A stretch of 64,000 nt of DNA from Aquabacterium sp. (GTDB taxonomy: Bacteria > Pseudomonadota > Gammaproteobacteria > Burkholderiales > Burkholderiaceae_C). Positions within the stretch are counted from its first letter, which is position 1. Each line of letters begins with the position of its first letter. This document shows positions 25,399-35,236 of the stretch, piece by piece. The notes below the pieces were generated by a model. It made no database searches. It had not been told where the DNA came from and worked only from the letters and a program-made list of their open reading frames with translations. Position numbers and translations under genes: made by a program. The stretch spans positions 1-64,000 of the forward strand of contig JAKLLB010000010.1 of assembly GCA_023150345.1 (NCBI GenBank). Direction: 5' to 3'.

Positions 25399-27225
25399 AT
25401 GGCGCTCATCGAAGTGAAGGTGCCGGACATCGGCGATTTCAAGGAAGTGGCGGTGATCGAGCTGCTGGTCAAGCCGGGAGACACGATCAAGGCCGAGCAG
25501 AGTCTGGTAACGGTGGAAAGCGACAAGGCATCGATGGAGATTCCATCGAGCCATGCTGGCGTGGTGAAGTCGCTGCGCGTGGCCCTGGGCGACAAGGTCA
25601 GCGAAGGCACGGTGCTGCTGGAGCTCGAAGCCGCGGGGGCCGCGGCACAAGGTCCGGCTGTTGCGCCTGTCGCGGCGCCCGCTGCTGCGGTGGCCGCTGC
25701 ACCTGCTGCTGCGCCAGCCGCGGCGGCATCTGCCGCAGCCTGGAGCGGCACGGTCGACCACAGCTGCGACCTGCTGGTGCTCGGCGGCGGGCCGGGCGGC
25801 TACTCGGCCGCCTTCCGCGCTGCTGACCTGGGGCTGAAGGTGGTGCTGGTGGAGCGCTATGCCACGCTGGGCGGCGTCTGCCTGAACGTGGGTTGCATCC
25901 CGTCCAAGGCGCTGCTGCATGTGGCATCTGTCATCGACGAAGTGCGTCACTTCGGTGATCTGGGCGTCGACTTTGGCGCGCCCCGCATCGACCGCGAGAA
26001 GCTGCTGGCGCACAAGAACAAGGTTGTGGGCAAGCTCACCGGCGGCCTCGCGGCGATGGCCAAGATGCGCAAGGTCAGCGTTGTCCGCGGCTACGGCACT
26101 TTCGCGGGAGCGAACCACCTGACGGTCGAGATGACCGAGGGCGATGCCCAGGGCAAGACCGGTCAGCAGCAGGTGATCCAGTTCGCCCGCTGCATCATTG
26201 CGGCCGGCTCCTCCGCCGTGCGGCTGCCGTTCCTGCAGGCCAACGGACTCGACCGCGATCCGCGCATCGTCGATTCCACCGGCGCGCTGCAGTTGCGCCA
26301 GACGCCCCAGCGCATGCTGATCATCGGCGGGGGGATCATCGGCCTGGAGATGGGTACGGTGTATTCGACGCTCGGCGCGCGGCTGGACGTGGTGGAAATG
26401 CTCGACGGCCTGATGCAAGGCGCCGACCGCGATCTTGTGCGGGTGTGGCAGAAGATGAATGCCTCGCGCTTCGACCAGATCCTGCTCAAGACGCGCACCG
26501 TGGGAGCTGAGGCAACCGCCGCGGGCATCCGGGTGCAGTTCGAGGACGCTGCCGGCAAGACCAGTCACGCCGAGTACGACCTGGTGCTGCAGGCGGTGGG
26601 GCGACGCCCCAACGGCGGCAAGCTCGGCGCCGATCGCGCTGGCGTGCGCGTCGACGAGCGCGGCTTCATACCGGTGGACGTGCAGATGCGCACCAACGTG
26701 CCGCACATCCACGCCATCGGTGACATCGTCGGCCAGCCCATGCTGGCCCACAAGGCGGTGCACGAGGCGCATGTGGCAGCCGAGGTGGTGGCCGGCGAAC
26801 TGCGCGGCGACGAGGCGCTGGCCCGCGCCCGCTTCGATGCGCGCGTGATCCCGGGCGTGGCCTATACCGACCCCGAGGTCGCCTGGGTGGGCCTGACGGA
26901 AGACGACGCCAAGGCGCGCGGCGTGGCCGTGAAGAAGGGCTTGTTCCCCTGGAGCGCGTCGGGGCGGGCCATCGCCAACGGGCGCGACGAGGGCTTCACC
27001 AAGCTCTTGTTCGATGCCCAGACGCATCGCGTGCTCGGCGGCGGCATCGTCGGAACGCACGCGGGCGACATGATCGGCGAGATCGCGCTGGCCATCGAGA
27101 TGGGCGCCGACGAAGTGGACATCGGCAAGACCATCCATCCGCACCCGACGCTGGGTGAGAGCATCGGCATGGCTGCCGAGGCGGCCCATGGCAGCTGCAC
27201 CGATCTGCCGCCCGCGCGGCGTTGA
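25399..27225 (+). CDS. lpdA: dihydrolipoamide dehydrogenase with N-terminal lipoyl domain
   Basis: 608 residues. A lipoyl domain (1 to about 80) with lipoylation site ESDKASME, Lys43, is joined by an Ala/Pro-rich linker (about 80-113) to a complete E3 flavoprotein: FAD loop [11 protein letters not shown], redox pair Cys161/Cys166 ([15 protein letters not shown]), NAD loop [12 protein letters not shown], and the HPHPTLGE dimer-interface His-Glu motif. E3 with its own lipoyl domain is known in Burkholderiales. What is odd is the position directly after aceE, with no aceF. The lipoyl domain also looks very E2-like, so deletion by recombination between aceF and lpdA lipoyl sequences is possible. 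Confidence 0.93.
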   Translation: MALIEVKVPDIGDFKEVAVIELLVKPGDTIKAEQSLVTVESDKASMEIPSSHAGVVKSLRVALGDKVSEGTVLLELEAAGAAAQGPAVAPVAAPAAAVAAAPAAAPAAAASAAAWSGTVDHSCDLLVLGGGPGGYSAAFRAADLGLKVVLVERYATLGGVCLNVGCIPSKALLHVASVIDEVRHFGDLGVDFGAPRIDREKLLAHKNKVVGKLTGGLAAMAKMRKVSVVRGYGTFAGANHLTVEMTEGDAQGKTGQQQVIQFARCIIAAGSSAVRLPFLQANGLDRDPRIVDSTGALQLRQTPQRMLIIGGGIIGLEMGTVYSTLGARLDVVEMLDGLMQGADRDLVRVWQKMNASRFDQILLKTRTVGAEATAAGIRVQFEDAAGKTSHAEYDLVLQAVGRRPNGGKLGADRAGVRVDERGFIPVDVQMRTNVPHIHAIGDIVGQPMLAHKAVHEAHVAAEVVAGELRGDEALARARFDARVIPGVAYTDPEVAWVGLTEDDAKARGVAVKKGLFPWSASGRAIANGRDEGFTKLLFDAQTHRVLGGGIVGTHAGDMIGEIALAIEMGADEVDIGKTIHPHPTLGESIGMAAEAAHGSCTDLPPARR

Positions 27226-27352
27226 ATCCGCCGCGGCCGTCGATTTCCACACGAAGTTGAAGGCGGCGACTGGCGCCGCGTTCTTCAGTGGCGTTCAGCG
27301 CTGCCGAGTATGACGAGATGGCGCGTTCCATGCGCGCTGTCTCCCCCTGCTC

Positions 27353-29014
27353 ATGCCTGTCGCCCAAAACCTCCCTACGGGCCCGCCCACTCGCACGGCG
27401 GCGACCGACACTGGCGACTTCGATCATCCTCCGACAGCGGCGGGGTCGGGCCCGCGCGCGTCAGTCGGCTTGCCGCCCGCGCCGGCGTTGCACCGGGCCG
27501 GTCGCTGGCGGCTGGCGGCCGCGGCTGTCTGGCTCGCGCTGATGGCCTGGCTGGGGTTCGCGGGTTACATCGCATTGCCTTCGGGCCAGCTGGGGTCCGA
27601 CGCCATGCTGGGGTTTGCGGTGTTCGGAACCGGCGCCGCCGTTCTGTTGGCAGCGGCGGTTGCGGCGCACGAGCGGGCGCAGGCCCGCCTGGCGGCGGAA
27701 GTCGAGCACGCCTGGGTCCAGACCCGGCACCAGTTGCAGGCACTGTTCACCTCCCAGACGGAGCAGCTCGAGGCCCTTCGACGCGACGCCCACGTCGACG
27801 CACTCACCGGGCTGGCCACGAGACGTCACTTCCTGACGCAGCTCGATCGGGTCCTGGCCAGCGGCCTGCCTCGCCTGGGCCTCGTGATCCTGCGTGTGTG
27901 CGACGTGCAAGGCATGAACCGACGCATCGGTCGCGAAGCGGCCGACCACGTGCTGCAAACCCTGGCGCAGACCATGATGCAGTATCCCCATCGCCATGAC
28001 GGCTGCCTGGCCGGTCGGCTCAATGGGACCGACTTTGCGCTTGTACTGCCGGTGCCGGGCGTGGCCCGCGAGACAGCGCACGCGTTGGTCAGCGCGATGC
28101 GGGTGCCGATGGTGTCGGTCGACGGCGCGGCTGGGGTGTGCGGTGGCGTGGTGGAGCTGGCGGCTCCGGTGGCGGTGGCGATGGCGCTGTCGCTGGCCGA
28201 TGAGGCCCTCGCACGAGCTGAGGCCGCGGGGGCGTTCCGGGTCGTGCAGGCCGACCATGCGCCGCCGGACCCGCCCTTGGGCGAAGCCACCTGGCAGCAG
28301 CATCTGGCTGACGCGCTGCAGCAGGCGCGCACCTCCCTGGGCGCCTACCCGGTGTGTGCGGCCGATGGCCGCGTGCTTTACCTCGACTGCCCCTTGCGAA
28401 TCCAGCTGGGCGCGTCGCAGGATCGGCGGGTGGCAGCGCACTGGCTGCCCATGGCCGCCCGTGCGCGGCTGTGTGCACAGGTCGACGCCCATGTGCTCGG
28501 CCTGGCCCTGCAGGCAATAGCGGCGGACGGGCGGGGGCGTTGCATCAACTTCGCTGCGCAATCGCTCGGTTTCAGTTCGTTCGTGGCACATGCCACCCAG
28601 ATGATCGAGTTGGCGCAACCGCACGCCGGGCGACTGTGGATCGACCTGCCGGAGTCGCTCGCGCTGGAGCGACCGGAGCTCGTGCGTGATGTGGCACTGC
28701 GCTGGGGCGCTGCTGGCGTGCAGGTGGGGCTGGAGCATGTGGGCGAGGCGCTCGCCCGTGTGCCGGGGTTGCCGGACATGGGGCTGAAGGTCGTGCGGGT
28801 CGACAGCTGCTTCATCGATGGCGCGGCTGTGCCAGGTGCGGCGGATCTGCGCCGGCACCTGCGCGCGCTGGTACAGGTGGCCCACGGCCTGGGCATGTCG
28901 ATCACGGCTGAAGGCGTGCGCGATGCGGCCGACCTGCAACAGGTCTGGTCACTGGGCTTCGACGCGGCGACAGGGCCTGCGGTTCAGCCGATGTCCCCGC
29001 AGTACAGCGGATAG
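27353..29014 (+). CDS. degenerate GGDEF-EAL domain protein
   Basis: 553 residues. Two hydrophobic segments (about 53-77 and 84-105) precede a coiled linker and a GGDEF domain entered through DALTGLATRRHFLTQLDRV. The cyclase signature is degenerate: residues 224-228 read NGTDF instead of GGDEF. The EAL domain opens with DCPLR (345-349) where active enzymes have EALLR, and later keeps only family-like segments (SITAEGVRDAADLQ). It is therefore probably not a cyclase or phosphodiesterase but a c-di-GMP-sensing or purely structural protein at the inner membrane. Its 3' end overlaps the convergent NUDIX gene by 31 bp. Confidence 0.82.
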   Translation: MPVAQNLPTGPPTRTAATDTGDFDHPPTAAGSGPRASVGLPPAPALHRAGRWRLAAAAVWLALMAWLGFAGYIALPSGQLGSDAMLGFAVFGTGAAVLLAAAVAAHERAQARLAAEVEHAWVQTRHQLQALFTSQTEQLEALRRDAHVDALTGLATRRHFLTQLDRVLASGLPRLGLVILRVCDVQGMNRRIGREAADHVLQTLAQTMMQYPHRHDGCLAGRLNGTDFALVLPVPGVARETAHALVSAMRVPMVSVDGAAGVCGGVVELAAPVAVAMALSLADEALARAEAAGAFRVVQADHAPPDPPLGEATWQQHLADALQQARTSLGAYPVCAADGRVLYLDCPLRIQLGASQDRRVAAHWLPMAARARLCAQVDAHVLGLALQAIAADGRGRCINFAAQSLGFSSFVAHATQMIELAQPHAGRLWIDLPESLALERPELVRDVALRWGAAGVQVGLEHVGEALARVPGLPDMGLKVVRVDSCFIDGAAVPGAADLRRHLRALVQVAHGLGMSITAEGVRDAADLQQVWSLGFDAATGPAVQPMSPQYSG

Positions 29015-29529
29015 TCGTCACGGGCCCGGCAGGCGTAGTAGTGCCGCAACGTCTCGCGCACGGTGCGAAAGGCGATTTCGTCCCATGGCACCTCATGTTC
29101 GTGAAACAGGCGCGCTTCGAGCGTCTCAGGACCCGGATCGAGTGTGGCATCGAGCATGCGGGCGCGATAGAACAGATGCACCTGTCCCACGCGAACCACG
29201 CTCAACACCGTGAACAGCCCCTCCAGTTCCACGCGTGCGCCGGACTCCTCGACGGTCTCACGAACCGCGCCCTCGGCCACGGTTTCGCCCAGTTCCATGA
29301 AGCCTGCGGGAAGCGTCCACAGGCCACGGCGCGGCTCGATCGCCCGGCGGCACAACAGCACTTGATCGTTCCAGATGGGCACCGTGCCGACCACGTTCAG
29401 CGGGTTTTCGTAGTGGATCGTGCCGCAGCGGGGGCAGGTGGCACGCTCGCGATTGTCGTCGGCGGGGACGCGGTATTCGACGGTGTGTCCACAGTCGCGG
29501 CAGTGTCGGATCGCGTGCGAGCCCAGCAT
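28984..29529 (-). CDS. NUDIX hydrolase with zinc ribbon
   Basis: 181 residues. The N terminus carries a zinc ribbon (HCRDCGH and CPRCGTIHYENP) followed by the Nudix box GFMELGETVAEGAVRETVEE, in which the G-x5-E-x7-RE-x2-EE-x-G spacing is intact. The combination resembles NudC/ADP-ribose pyrophosphatase relatives that cleave nucleoside diphosphates linked to another group. TACACT lies 6 nt before the ATG with no Shine-Dalgarno sequence, so the mRNA may be leaderless. Tail-to-tail overlap of 31 bp with the GGDEF/EAL gene. Confidence 0.88.
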   Translation of the reverse strand: MLGSHAIRHCRDCGHTVEYRVPADDNRERATCPRCGTIHYENPLNVVGTVPIWNDQVLLCRRAIEPRRGLWTLPAGFMELGETVAEGAVRETVEESGARVELEGLFTVLSVVRVGQVHLFYRARMLDATLDPGPETLEARLFHEHEVPWDEIAFRTVRETLRHYYACRARDDYPLYCGDIG

Positions 29530-29647
29530 CGCGGCAGTGTAGCCGGCGCTTGCGTGGCATCATCGATGGCGCCTGTGCGCACGTGGCCGTGGATCGGCCG
29601 GCGCAGGCCACTCCGACACCGATCTGCCGACTTTCGGAACCCCTGCC

Positions 29648-30340
29648 ATGACCTTTGTGATCAGCGCGCCGCGCGTGCCCACCGTGCCGGTGACCACCGG
29701 CGGCGAGTTTCCCGTGCATCGCATCTACTGCGTGGGTCGCAATTACGCCGAGCATGCCCGCGAGATGGGCCACTCCGATCGCGAGCCGCCGTTCTTCTTC
29801 ATGAAACCGGCCGACGCCGTGCTGCCTGTGGCCCAAGGGCAGACCGGCGCGATGGTCTACCCTGCACTGACCTCCAATCTGCACCATGAGGTGGAACTGG
29901 TGGTGGCCATTGGTCGCGGGGGGCGCGATATCGCAGTGGCCGATGCCCCGGGTCATGTCTGGGGCTACGCGGTGGGGCTGGACATGACCCGGCGCGACTT
30001 GCAGGGCGAAATGAAGAAGCAGGGCCGCCCCTGGTGCATCGGCAAGGCATTCGAGCAATCGGCACCGATCGGGCCGCTGCATCCGGTGGCCGGCACCGGG
30101 TGGCTCGAGCGTGGCGGGATCACACTGGCCGTCAATGGAGAGTTGCGCCAGCGCGGCGATCTGTCGGAGCTGATCTGGAACGTGGCCGAGGTGATCGCCG
30201 AGCTGTCTCGAGCCTGGGGACTGCAGCCGGGTGACCTGATCTACACCGGTACGCCGGCCGGGGTGGGCGCGGTGGCGCGCGGTGACGTGATGGAGGCGGC
30301 GATCGAAGGCCTGGGCACGTTGCGGGTTGCGGTTGCCTGA
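29648..30340 (+). CDS. fumarylacetoacetate hydrolase family protein
   Basis: 230 residues of the FAH fold: HRIYCVGRNYAEHAREMG, FFFMKPADAV, the metal-binding HHEVELVVAIG, GYAVGLDMTRRDLQ and the GDLIYTGTPAGVGAV end motif. Size and motif set match the fumarylpyruvate hydrolase (NagK) branch more than full-length fumarylacetoacetase. The next gene is a zeta-class GST isomerase, so the pair could complete the gentisate pathway (maleylpyruvate to fumarate plus pyruvate) or act in tyrosine breakdown; no ring-cleavage dioxygenase is in the window. Confidence 0.87.
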   Translation: MTFVISAPRVPTVPVTTGGEFPVHRIYCVGRNYAEHAREMGHSDREPPFFFMKPADAVLPVAQGQTGAMVYPALTSNLHHEVELVVAIGRGGRDIAVADAPGHVWGYAVGLDMTRRDLQGEMKKQGRPWCIGKAFEQSAPIGPLHPVAGTGWLERGGITLAVNGELRQRGDLSELIWNVAEVIAELSRAWGLQPGDLIYTGTPAGVGAVARGDVMEAAIEGLGTLRVAVA

Positions 30341-30398
30341 ACAGCCCGTGGCGACGCACCCCGACCGCGCATCCACCGACCCCATACATCGAGTGCAC

Positions 30399-31034
30399 AT
30401 GAAGCTATACAACTACTTCCGCTCCTCCGCCTCGTACCGCGTGCGCATCGCGCTGGCGCTCAAGGGTTTGTCGTACGAGTACCTGCCCGTGCATCTGGTG
30501 CGCAACGAGCAGTTCAACGAGTCCTATGCGGCCGTGTCCGCATCGCGACTGGTGCCGCTGCTGGTGGACGGCGATGCGATGCTGACGCAGTCGCTGGCCA
30601 TCATCGAGTACCTCGAGGAGACCCATCCGCAGCCGCCCCTGTTGCCGTCCGATCCCCTGGGCCGGGCGCGCGTGAGGGCGCTGGCGCTGGACATCGCCTG
30701 CGAGATCCACCCGCTGAACAACCTGCGCGTGCTGCGCTACCTCACCGGCGCACTCAAGGTCGCGGAGGACGACAAGAATCGGTGGTATCGCCATTGGGTC
30801 GAGACGGGGCTGGAGTCCGTGGAGCGTCAACTGACGCGCGCACCCGCGCCGTTCTGTCATGGTGACGCCCCTGGCCTGGCCGATTGCGTGCTGGTGCCGC
30901 AGATCTTCAACGCACAGCGCTTCGATTGCCGGCTCGACCACGTGCCGCAGGTCATGCGTGTCTTCGAGCGCTGCATGGCACTCGAGGCATTCAGCGCCAC
31001 CCAACCATCGGCCTGCCCTGACGCCCAGGAATGA
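30399..31034 (+). CDS. maiA: maleylacetoacetate/maleylpyruvate isomerase (zeta-class GST)
   Basis: 211 residues from the ATG at 30399 (MKLYNYFRSSASYRVRIALA). The SSASYRVRIAL motif holds the zeta-class catalytic Ser; SRLVPLLVDGD and LTQSLAIIEYLEE are the glutathione-binding N-terminal thioredoxin-fold parts. It uses glutathione to isomerise the cis ring-fission product to the fumaryl form. Located 58 nt after the FAH-family gene, its functional partner. An upstream in-frame Met at 30327 would overlap that gene and is rejected. Confidence 0.9.
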   Translation: MKLYNYFRSSASYRVRIALALKGLSYEYLPVHLVRNEQFNESYAAVSASRLVPLLVDGDAMLTQSLAIIEYLEETHPQPPLLPSDPLGRARVRALALDIACEIHPLNNLRVLRYLTGALKVAEDDKNRWYRHWVETGLESVERQLTRAPAPFCHGDAPGLADCVLVPQIFNAQRFDCRLDHVPQVMRVFERCMALEAFSATQPSACPDAQE

Positions 31035-31071
31035 GCACATCGTTCCCGGCGCTTGCAGGGGCGCTGCGTCG

Positions 31072-31887
31072 ATGAGTCAGGGGCCCGTGCCGACGGAGTG
31101 GCTCGCGCCGGGCTGGAGCGGCGAGCACGGCGTTCGGGCACTGATGACGACGCGCCACGGGGGCTTGAGTGCCGGGCCCTATGCAAGCCTGAACCTGCGC
31201 GCCGGGACCACTCAAGACCTGCCGGGCGACGTGCCCTCCGCCGTCGAGGAGAACCGTCGGCGGCTGGCACAGGCGTTGGGCGCACGACCGGTTTATCTTG
31301 ACCAGGTGCATGGCGCCGACGTCGTGCGGCTGACGCCCGCGTTTCTTCACGCTGCGCGCCCCGTGGTGCGCGCCGATGCCGCAATCACGACCGAGGCTGG
31401 AGTCGGCTGCACCGTCCTGGTCGCCGACTGTCTGCCGGTGCTGATGTGTGCGCCGGGGGGCGCAGCCGTCGGGGCGGCTCACGCAGGCTGGCGCGGTCTG
31501 GCAGCGGGGGTGTTGGAGCGCACCCTCGAGGCGCTGTGCGTCGCCGCCGGCTGTCAGCCGCATCAGGTGCGTGTCTGGCTGGGCGCATGCATTGGGCCGC
31601 AGGCGTTCGAGGTTGGAGCCGACGTGCTCGAGGCCTTCGGCGTCGGCCGGACCGACGGTGGCACCGAAGTCGCGCGGCGGCACTTCCAGCCACGGCCGCG
31701 ACCGGATGGCCAGATGCGCTGGCGGGCGGACCTGGCCGGACTGGCGCGAGATCGGCTGCGCTCGGCCGGCGTGGTCGAGGCCAGCGGCGGTGACTGGTGC
31801 ACGGTGTCGGACCCCACACGCTTCTTCTCGTACCGGCGCGATCGGGTCACAGGGCGCATGGCCGCAGCCATCGCGAGGGTCGGGTGA
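31072..31887 (+). CDS. pgeF: purine nucleoside phosphorylase/polyphenol oxidase family (YfiH/LACC1)
   Basis: 271 residues from the ATG at 31072. The family motifs are present: TTRHGGLSAGPYASLNL, QVHGADVV with the zinc-ligand His, VADCLPVLM with the conserved Cys, and AAHAGWRGLAAGVLE with the second His. Members have been described as peptidoglycan-editing (PgeF) and as multifunctional purine nucleoside enzymes. In many betaproteobacteria the gene lies upstream of phaC, as here. Confidence 0.9.
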   Translation: MSQGPVPTEWLAPGWSGEHGVRALMTTRHGGLSAGPYASLNLRAGTTQDLPGDVPSAVEENRRRLAQALGARPVYLDQVHGADVVRLTPAFLHAARPVVRADAAITTEAGVGCTVLVADCLPVLMCAPGGAAVGAAHAGWRGLAAGVLERTLEALCVAAGCQPHQVRVWLGACIGPQAFEVGADVLEAFGVGRTDGGTEVARRHFQPRPRPDGQMRWRADLAGLARDRLRSAGVVEASGGDWCTVSDPTRFFSYRRDRVTGRMAAAIARVG

Positions 31888-31897
31888 TGTCGCGTGC

Positions 31898-32128
31898 TCA
31901 CTCGCTGCGATCGCGGCGCGGCTGCTCGTCGGCGCCGTCTGAGGCGGCTTGACGCTGCCTACGCTTTCGGGCCGGCGTGTTCAACACGTAGAGCACGATG
32001 GACAGCGGCAGAACGCCCCAGCCCAGCAAGGTGAACAGGGCACCCAGTACCGTTCCCTGGGGCGCAGTCGCCTCGGCCAAGGCAACGAGCACGACCACGA
32101 AGATCCACGCAACGGCGACGATGTGCAT
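31898..32128 (-). CDS. small two-helix membrane protein, unknown function
   Basis: 76 residues: a first membrane helix (IVAVAWIFVVVLVALAEA), a Gly/Thr turn, a second helix (FTLLGWGVLPLSIVLYVL), then a strongly basic cytoplasmic tail (ARKRRQRQ) ending in acidic/basic residues. I recognise no named family. It sits tail-to-tail with pgeF and head-to-head with phaC; its start codon is 9 nt from an inverted repeat shared with the phaC upstream region. Confidence 0.7.
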   Translation of the reverse strand: MHIVAVAWIFVVVLVALAEATAPQGTVLGALFTLLGWGVLPLSIVLYVLNTPARKRRQRQAASDGADEQPRRDRSE

Positions 32129-32137
32129 TTTCAGATG

Positions 32138-32154
32138 GTGATACGCGATATCAC
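32138..32154. promoter_or_regulatory. inverted repeat upstream of phaC
   Basis: GTGATA (32138-32143) and TATCAC (32149-32154) with a 5-nt spacer, in an AT-rich patch between the small membrane protein gene and phaC. Operator-like; the binding protein is unknown. An octamer TGCTGCAC at 32208-32215 is also found inside the phasin palindrome (8756-8763), which might hint at shared PhaR-type control. Confidence 0.45.
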
Positions 32155-32269
32155 TTAATGGTAATTGGGGTCATCATGCGGTAAGCTAGAAACGATACAA
32201 CGTGAACTGCTGCACGGTGACCGACGACACCGCGGCCCTGCGCAGGGTCGGGTCAGCCAGGAGACAGGC

Positions 32270-33955
32270 ATGAGCAAGCGACGCAGCCCCAACACGCCCG
32301 AAGGCGAAGCTGCCCAGGCGTTTGGCAACGCGGTGGGACAGGCGTTCAAGTCCCTTTCGGGGTTGAATGTCCCGGCGCAGGCCCTGCAGCGGCTGCAGTC
32401 CGAGTACGTGACCCAGGCCGCCGCGATCTGGAATCAGGCGTTGCCCGGAGCAGCAGGCGGCTCGGCGCCGGCTCTGACCGACAAGCGCTTCGCCGCCGAT
32501 CCCTGGGCGACCCATCCGGCCGCTGCGCTGTCGGCGCAGTGGTACCTGCTGAATGCGCGCACGCTGATGCAACTGGCAGACAGCGTCGAAGGGGATGCCA
32601 AGACCCGCGCCCGCATCCGGTTCGCGGTACAGCAGTGGGTGGACGCGGCCAGCCCGGCCAACTACCTGGCGCTGAACCCAGAGGCACTGCAAAAGGCCAT
32701 CGACACCCGCGGTCAGAGCATCGCGCAGGGGCTGCAGCACCTGTGGCAGGACGTGGCCAAGGGCCACATGTCGCAGACCGACGAGAGCGTGTTCGAGGTC
32801 GGCCGCAACGTCGCCACCAGCGAAGGCGCGGTGGTGTTCGAGAACGAGCTCCTGCAGCTCATCGAGTACAAGCCGCTCACGGCCAAGGTGCATGAGCGTC
32901 CGATGCTTTTCGTACCGCCGTGCATCAACAAGTACTACATCCTCGACCTGCAGCCGGAGAACTCGGTGATCCGCTACACGGTGGAGCAGGGGCACCGGGT
33001 CTTCGTCGTGAGCTGGCGCAACCCCGACGAGTCGCTCGCCGACAAGACCTGGGACGACTACATCGACCAGGGACCGATCCGCGCCATCGAGGTGGTGCGC
33101 GAAATCACCGGCGCACGGCAGATCAACACCCTCGGGTTCTGCGTGGGCGGCACCATCCTGGCCACCGCGCTGGCGGTGCTGGCTGCAGGAGGCGAGCATC
33201 CGGCGGCGTCGATGACGTTGCTGACGACGCTGCTCGACTTCACCGATACCGGCATCCTCGACGTCTTCGTCGACGAGGCTTCGGTTCAGTTGCGCGAGGC
33301 CACCCTGGGCGAGCATGCCCCCAAAGGGCCAGGGCTGCTGCGCGGCAAGGAACTGGCCACGACGTTCAGCTTCCTGCGCCCCAACGACCTGGTCTGGAAC
33401 TACGTGGTGGGCAACTACCTCAAGGGCGAGGCACCGCCCCCATTCGACCTGCTGTACTGGAACGGTGACTCCACCAACCTGCCCGGCCCGATGTATTGCT
33501 GGTACCTCCGGCACACCTACCTCCAGAACGAACTCAAGGAGCCCGGGCGACTCACCGTCTGCGGCGAAAAGCTCGATCTCGGTGCGATCCAGGCGCCCGC
33601 ATTCATCTACGCGTCGCGCGAGGACCACATCGTGCCCTGGCCAGCGGCCTACGCATCGACGCGCGTCCTGCGCGGTTCTCGCACCTTCGTGCTGGGCGCG
33701 TCCGGCCACATCGCTGGCGTCATCAACCCGGCATCGAAGAACAAGCGCAGCCACTGGGTGAACGCGAAGCTGCCCGCCGATCACGAACAATGGTTCGCCG
33801 GCGCCACGGAGGTACCGGGCAGCTGGTGGCCGGCGTGGTCGAAGTGGCTGGGTGAATTTGGTGGCCGCCAGGTCGCTGCACCGCGCTCCTTCGGCAGCGC
33901 CCGCCATCGTGTGATCGAGCCGGCGCCGGGCCGCTATGTCAGGCAGAAGGCCTGA
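32270..33955 (+). CDS. phaC: class I poly(3-hydroxyalkanoate) synthase
   Basis: 561 residues from the ATG at 32270, supported by AGGAGA upstream. It polymerises (R)-3-hydroxybutyryl-CoA into PHB at the granule surface. The alpha/beta-hydrolase core has the lipase-like box GFCVGG with nucleophile Cys291, Asp452 in SREDHIVPW and general-base His480 in [31 protein letters not shown] is the class I N-terminal core signature. It leads the phaC-phaA-phaB operon; the phaA start is 96 nt on, past a GC hairpin. Confidence 0.96.
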   Translation: MSKRRSPNTPEGEAAQAFGNAVGQAFKSLSGLNVPAQALQRLQSEYVTQAAAIWNQALPGAAGGSAPALTDKRFAADPWATHPAAALSAQWYLLNARTLMQLADSVEGDAKTRARIRFAVQQWVDAASPANYLALNPEALQKAIDTRGQSIAQGLQHLWQDVAKGHMSQTDESVFEVGRNVATSEGAVVFENELLQLIEYKPLTAKVHERPMLFVPPCINKYYILDLQPENSVIRYTVEQGHRVFVVSWRNPDESLADKTWDDYIDQGPIRAIEVVREITGARQINTLGFCVGGTILATALAVLAAGGEHPAASMTLLTTLLDFTDTGILDVFVDEASVQLREATLGEHAPKGPGLLRGKELATTFSFLRPNDLVWNYVVGNYLKGEAPPPFDLLYWNGDSTNLPGPMYCWYLRHTYLQNELKEPGRLTVCGEKLDLGAIQAPAFIYASREDHIVPWPAAYASTRVLRGSRTFVLGASGHIAGVINPASKNKRSHWVNAKLPADHEQWFAGATEVPGSWWPAWSKWLGEFGGRQVAAPRSFGSARHRVIEPAPGRYVRQKA

Positions 33956-33995
33956 TGCCCATGCCGGCCCGATTCCCTATCCATCCCGACCCTTG

Positions 33996-34015
33996 CGCCG
34001 TGCATGGGCACGGCG
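33996..34015 (+). repeat. perfect hairpin between phaC and phaA
   Basis: CGCCGTGC (33996-34003), loop ATGG, GCACGGCG (34008-34015). It is followed by TTGCCCCG rather than a T run, so it is not a classic terminator. In the mRNA it could stabilise the phaC segment, tune read-through to phaA or be a processing site. Confidence 0.55.
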
Positions 34016-34051
34016 TTGCCCCGAACACCTGACCCATCATCTGGAGACCTC

Positions 34052-35236
34052 ATGAGCACCCAAGACATCGTCATCGTCGCCGCCGCCCGCACAGCCGTGG
34101 GCAAGTTCGGCGGTTCCCTCGCGCGCACCAGTGCCCCTGAACTCGGCGCCACGGTCATTCGGGCTCTGCTCGAGCGCAGCGGTGTGGCAGCCGAGCAGGT
34201 GGGCGAGGTGATCCTCGGCCAGGTGCTGGCTGCAGGCTCGGGACAGAACCCGGCACGACAGACCTTGATCAAGTCGGGCCTTCCGCACGCGGTGCCTGCA
34301 ATGACCATCAACAAGGTCTGCGGTTCCGGCCTCAAGGCGGTGATGTTGGCCGCCCAGGCCATCCGCGACGGTGACAGCGACATCGTCATCGCGGGGGGGC
34401 AAGAGAACATGAGCCTCGCGCCACACGTGGTGCCCGGGTCGCGTGACGGCCAGCGCATGGGCAACTGGACGATGGTCGACTCGATGATCGTCGACGGCCT
34501 GTGGGATGTGTACAACCAGTACCACATGGGCATCACCGCCGAGAACGTGGCACGCCAGTACGGCATCACGCGGCAGATGCAGGACGAACTGGCGCTGGCT
34601 TCGCAGCAGAAGGCGGCGGCTGCCCAGGACGCCGGACGCTTCAAGGACGAGATCGTGCCGGTCGTCATTCCGCAGAAGAAGGGCGACCCGCTGGTGTTCG
34701 ACGCTGACGAGTACGTCAACCGGAAGACCAATGCCGACGCGCTGGCCGGCCTGAAGCCGGCGTTCGACAAGGCCGGTTCGGTGACTGCCGGCAACGCCTC
34801 TGGCATCAACGACGGCGCGGCTGCGGTGATGGTGATGAGCGCTGCGCGGGCCGCCGCCCTGGGGCTGAAGCCACTTGCGCGCATTGCCAGCTATGCCAGC
34901 GCGGGCCTCGACCCGGCGGTGATGGGGATGGGTCCGGTTCCGGCAGCGCGCAAGGCGCTGGATCGCGCCGGTTGGAAGCCCGCCGACCTGGATCTGCTGG
35001 AGATCAACGAAGCGTTCGCTGCCCAGGCCTGTGCCGTGCACCAACAGATGGGCTGGGACACCAGCAAGGTGAACGTCAACGGCGGCGCGATCGCCATCGG
35101 GCACCCGATCGGCGCCTCGGGCTGCCGCATCCTGGTGACGCTGCTGCACGAAATGCAGCGCCGCGATGCACGACGGGGCATTGCTTCGCTGTGCATCGGC
35201 GGCGGCATGGGTGTGGCCTTGACCGTCGAGCGCTGA
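34052..35236 (+). CDS. phaA: acetyl-CoA acetyltransferase (beta-ketothiolase)
   Basis: 394 residues, typical thiolase length, from the ATG at 34052 preceded by TGGAGA. It condenses two acetyl-CoA to acetoacetyl-CoA, the first step of PHB synthesis. Active-site residues are Cys90 ([11 protein letters not shown]), His351 (GHPIGASGC) and Cys381 ([10 protein letters not shown]). Middle gene of the PHB operon; phaB follows after 127 nt. Confidence 0.96.
   Translation: MSTQDIVIVAAARTAVGKFGGSLARTSAPELGATVIRALLERSGVAAEQVGEVILGQVLAAGSGQNPARQTLIKSGLPHAVPAMTINKVCGSGLKAVMLAAQAIRDGDSDIVIAGGQENMSLAPHVVPGSRDGQRMGNWTMVDSMIVDGLWDVYNQYHMGITAENVARQYGITRQMQDELALASQQKAAAAQDAGRFKDEIVPVVIPQKKGDPLVFDADEYVNRKTNADALAGLKPAFDKAGSVTAGNASGINDGAAAVMVMSAARAAALGLKPLARIASYASAGLDPAVMGMGPVPAARKALDRAGWKPADLDLLEINEAFAAQACAVHQQMGWDTSKVNVNGGAIAIGHPIGASGCRILVTLLHEMQRRDARRGIASLCIGGGMGVALTVER

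Noticed and set aside
22702-27252. A 1516-codon open frame on the minus strand opposite aceE and lpdA
   Set aside because: The plus-strand genes are certain, with family motifs throughout; long antisense frames are expected opposite strongly GC3-biased genes. The translated antisense product has no recognisable domain.
34390-34400. Seven-G run in phaA as possible phase-variable tract
   Set aside because: The reading frame is intact and codes the conserved AGGQENMS thiolase segment; shorter runs of this kind are common in the GC-rich genes here.
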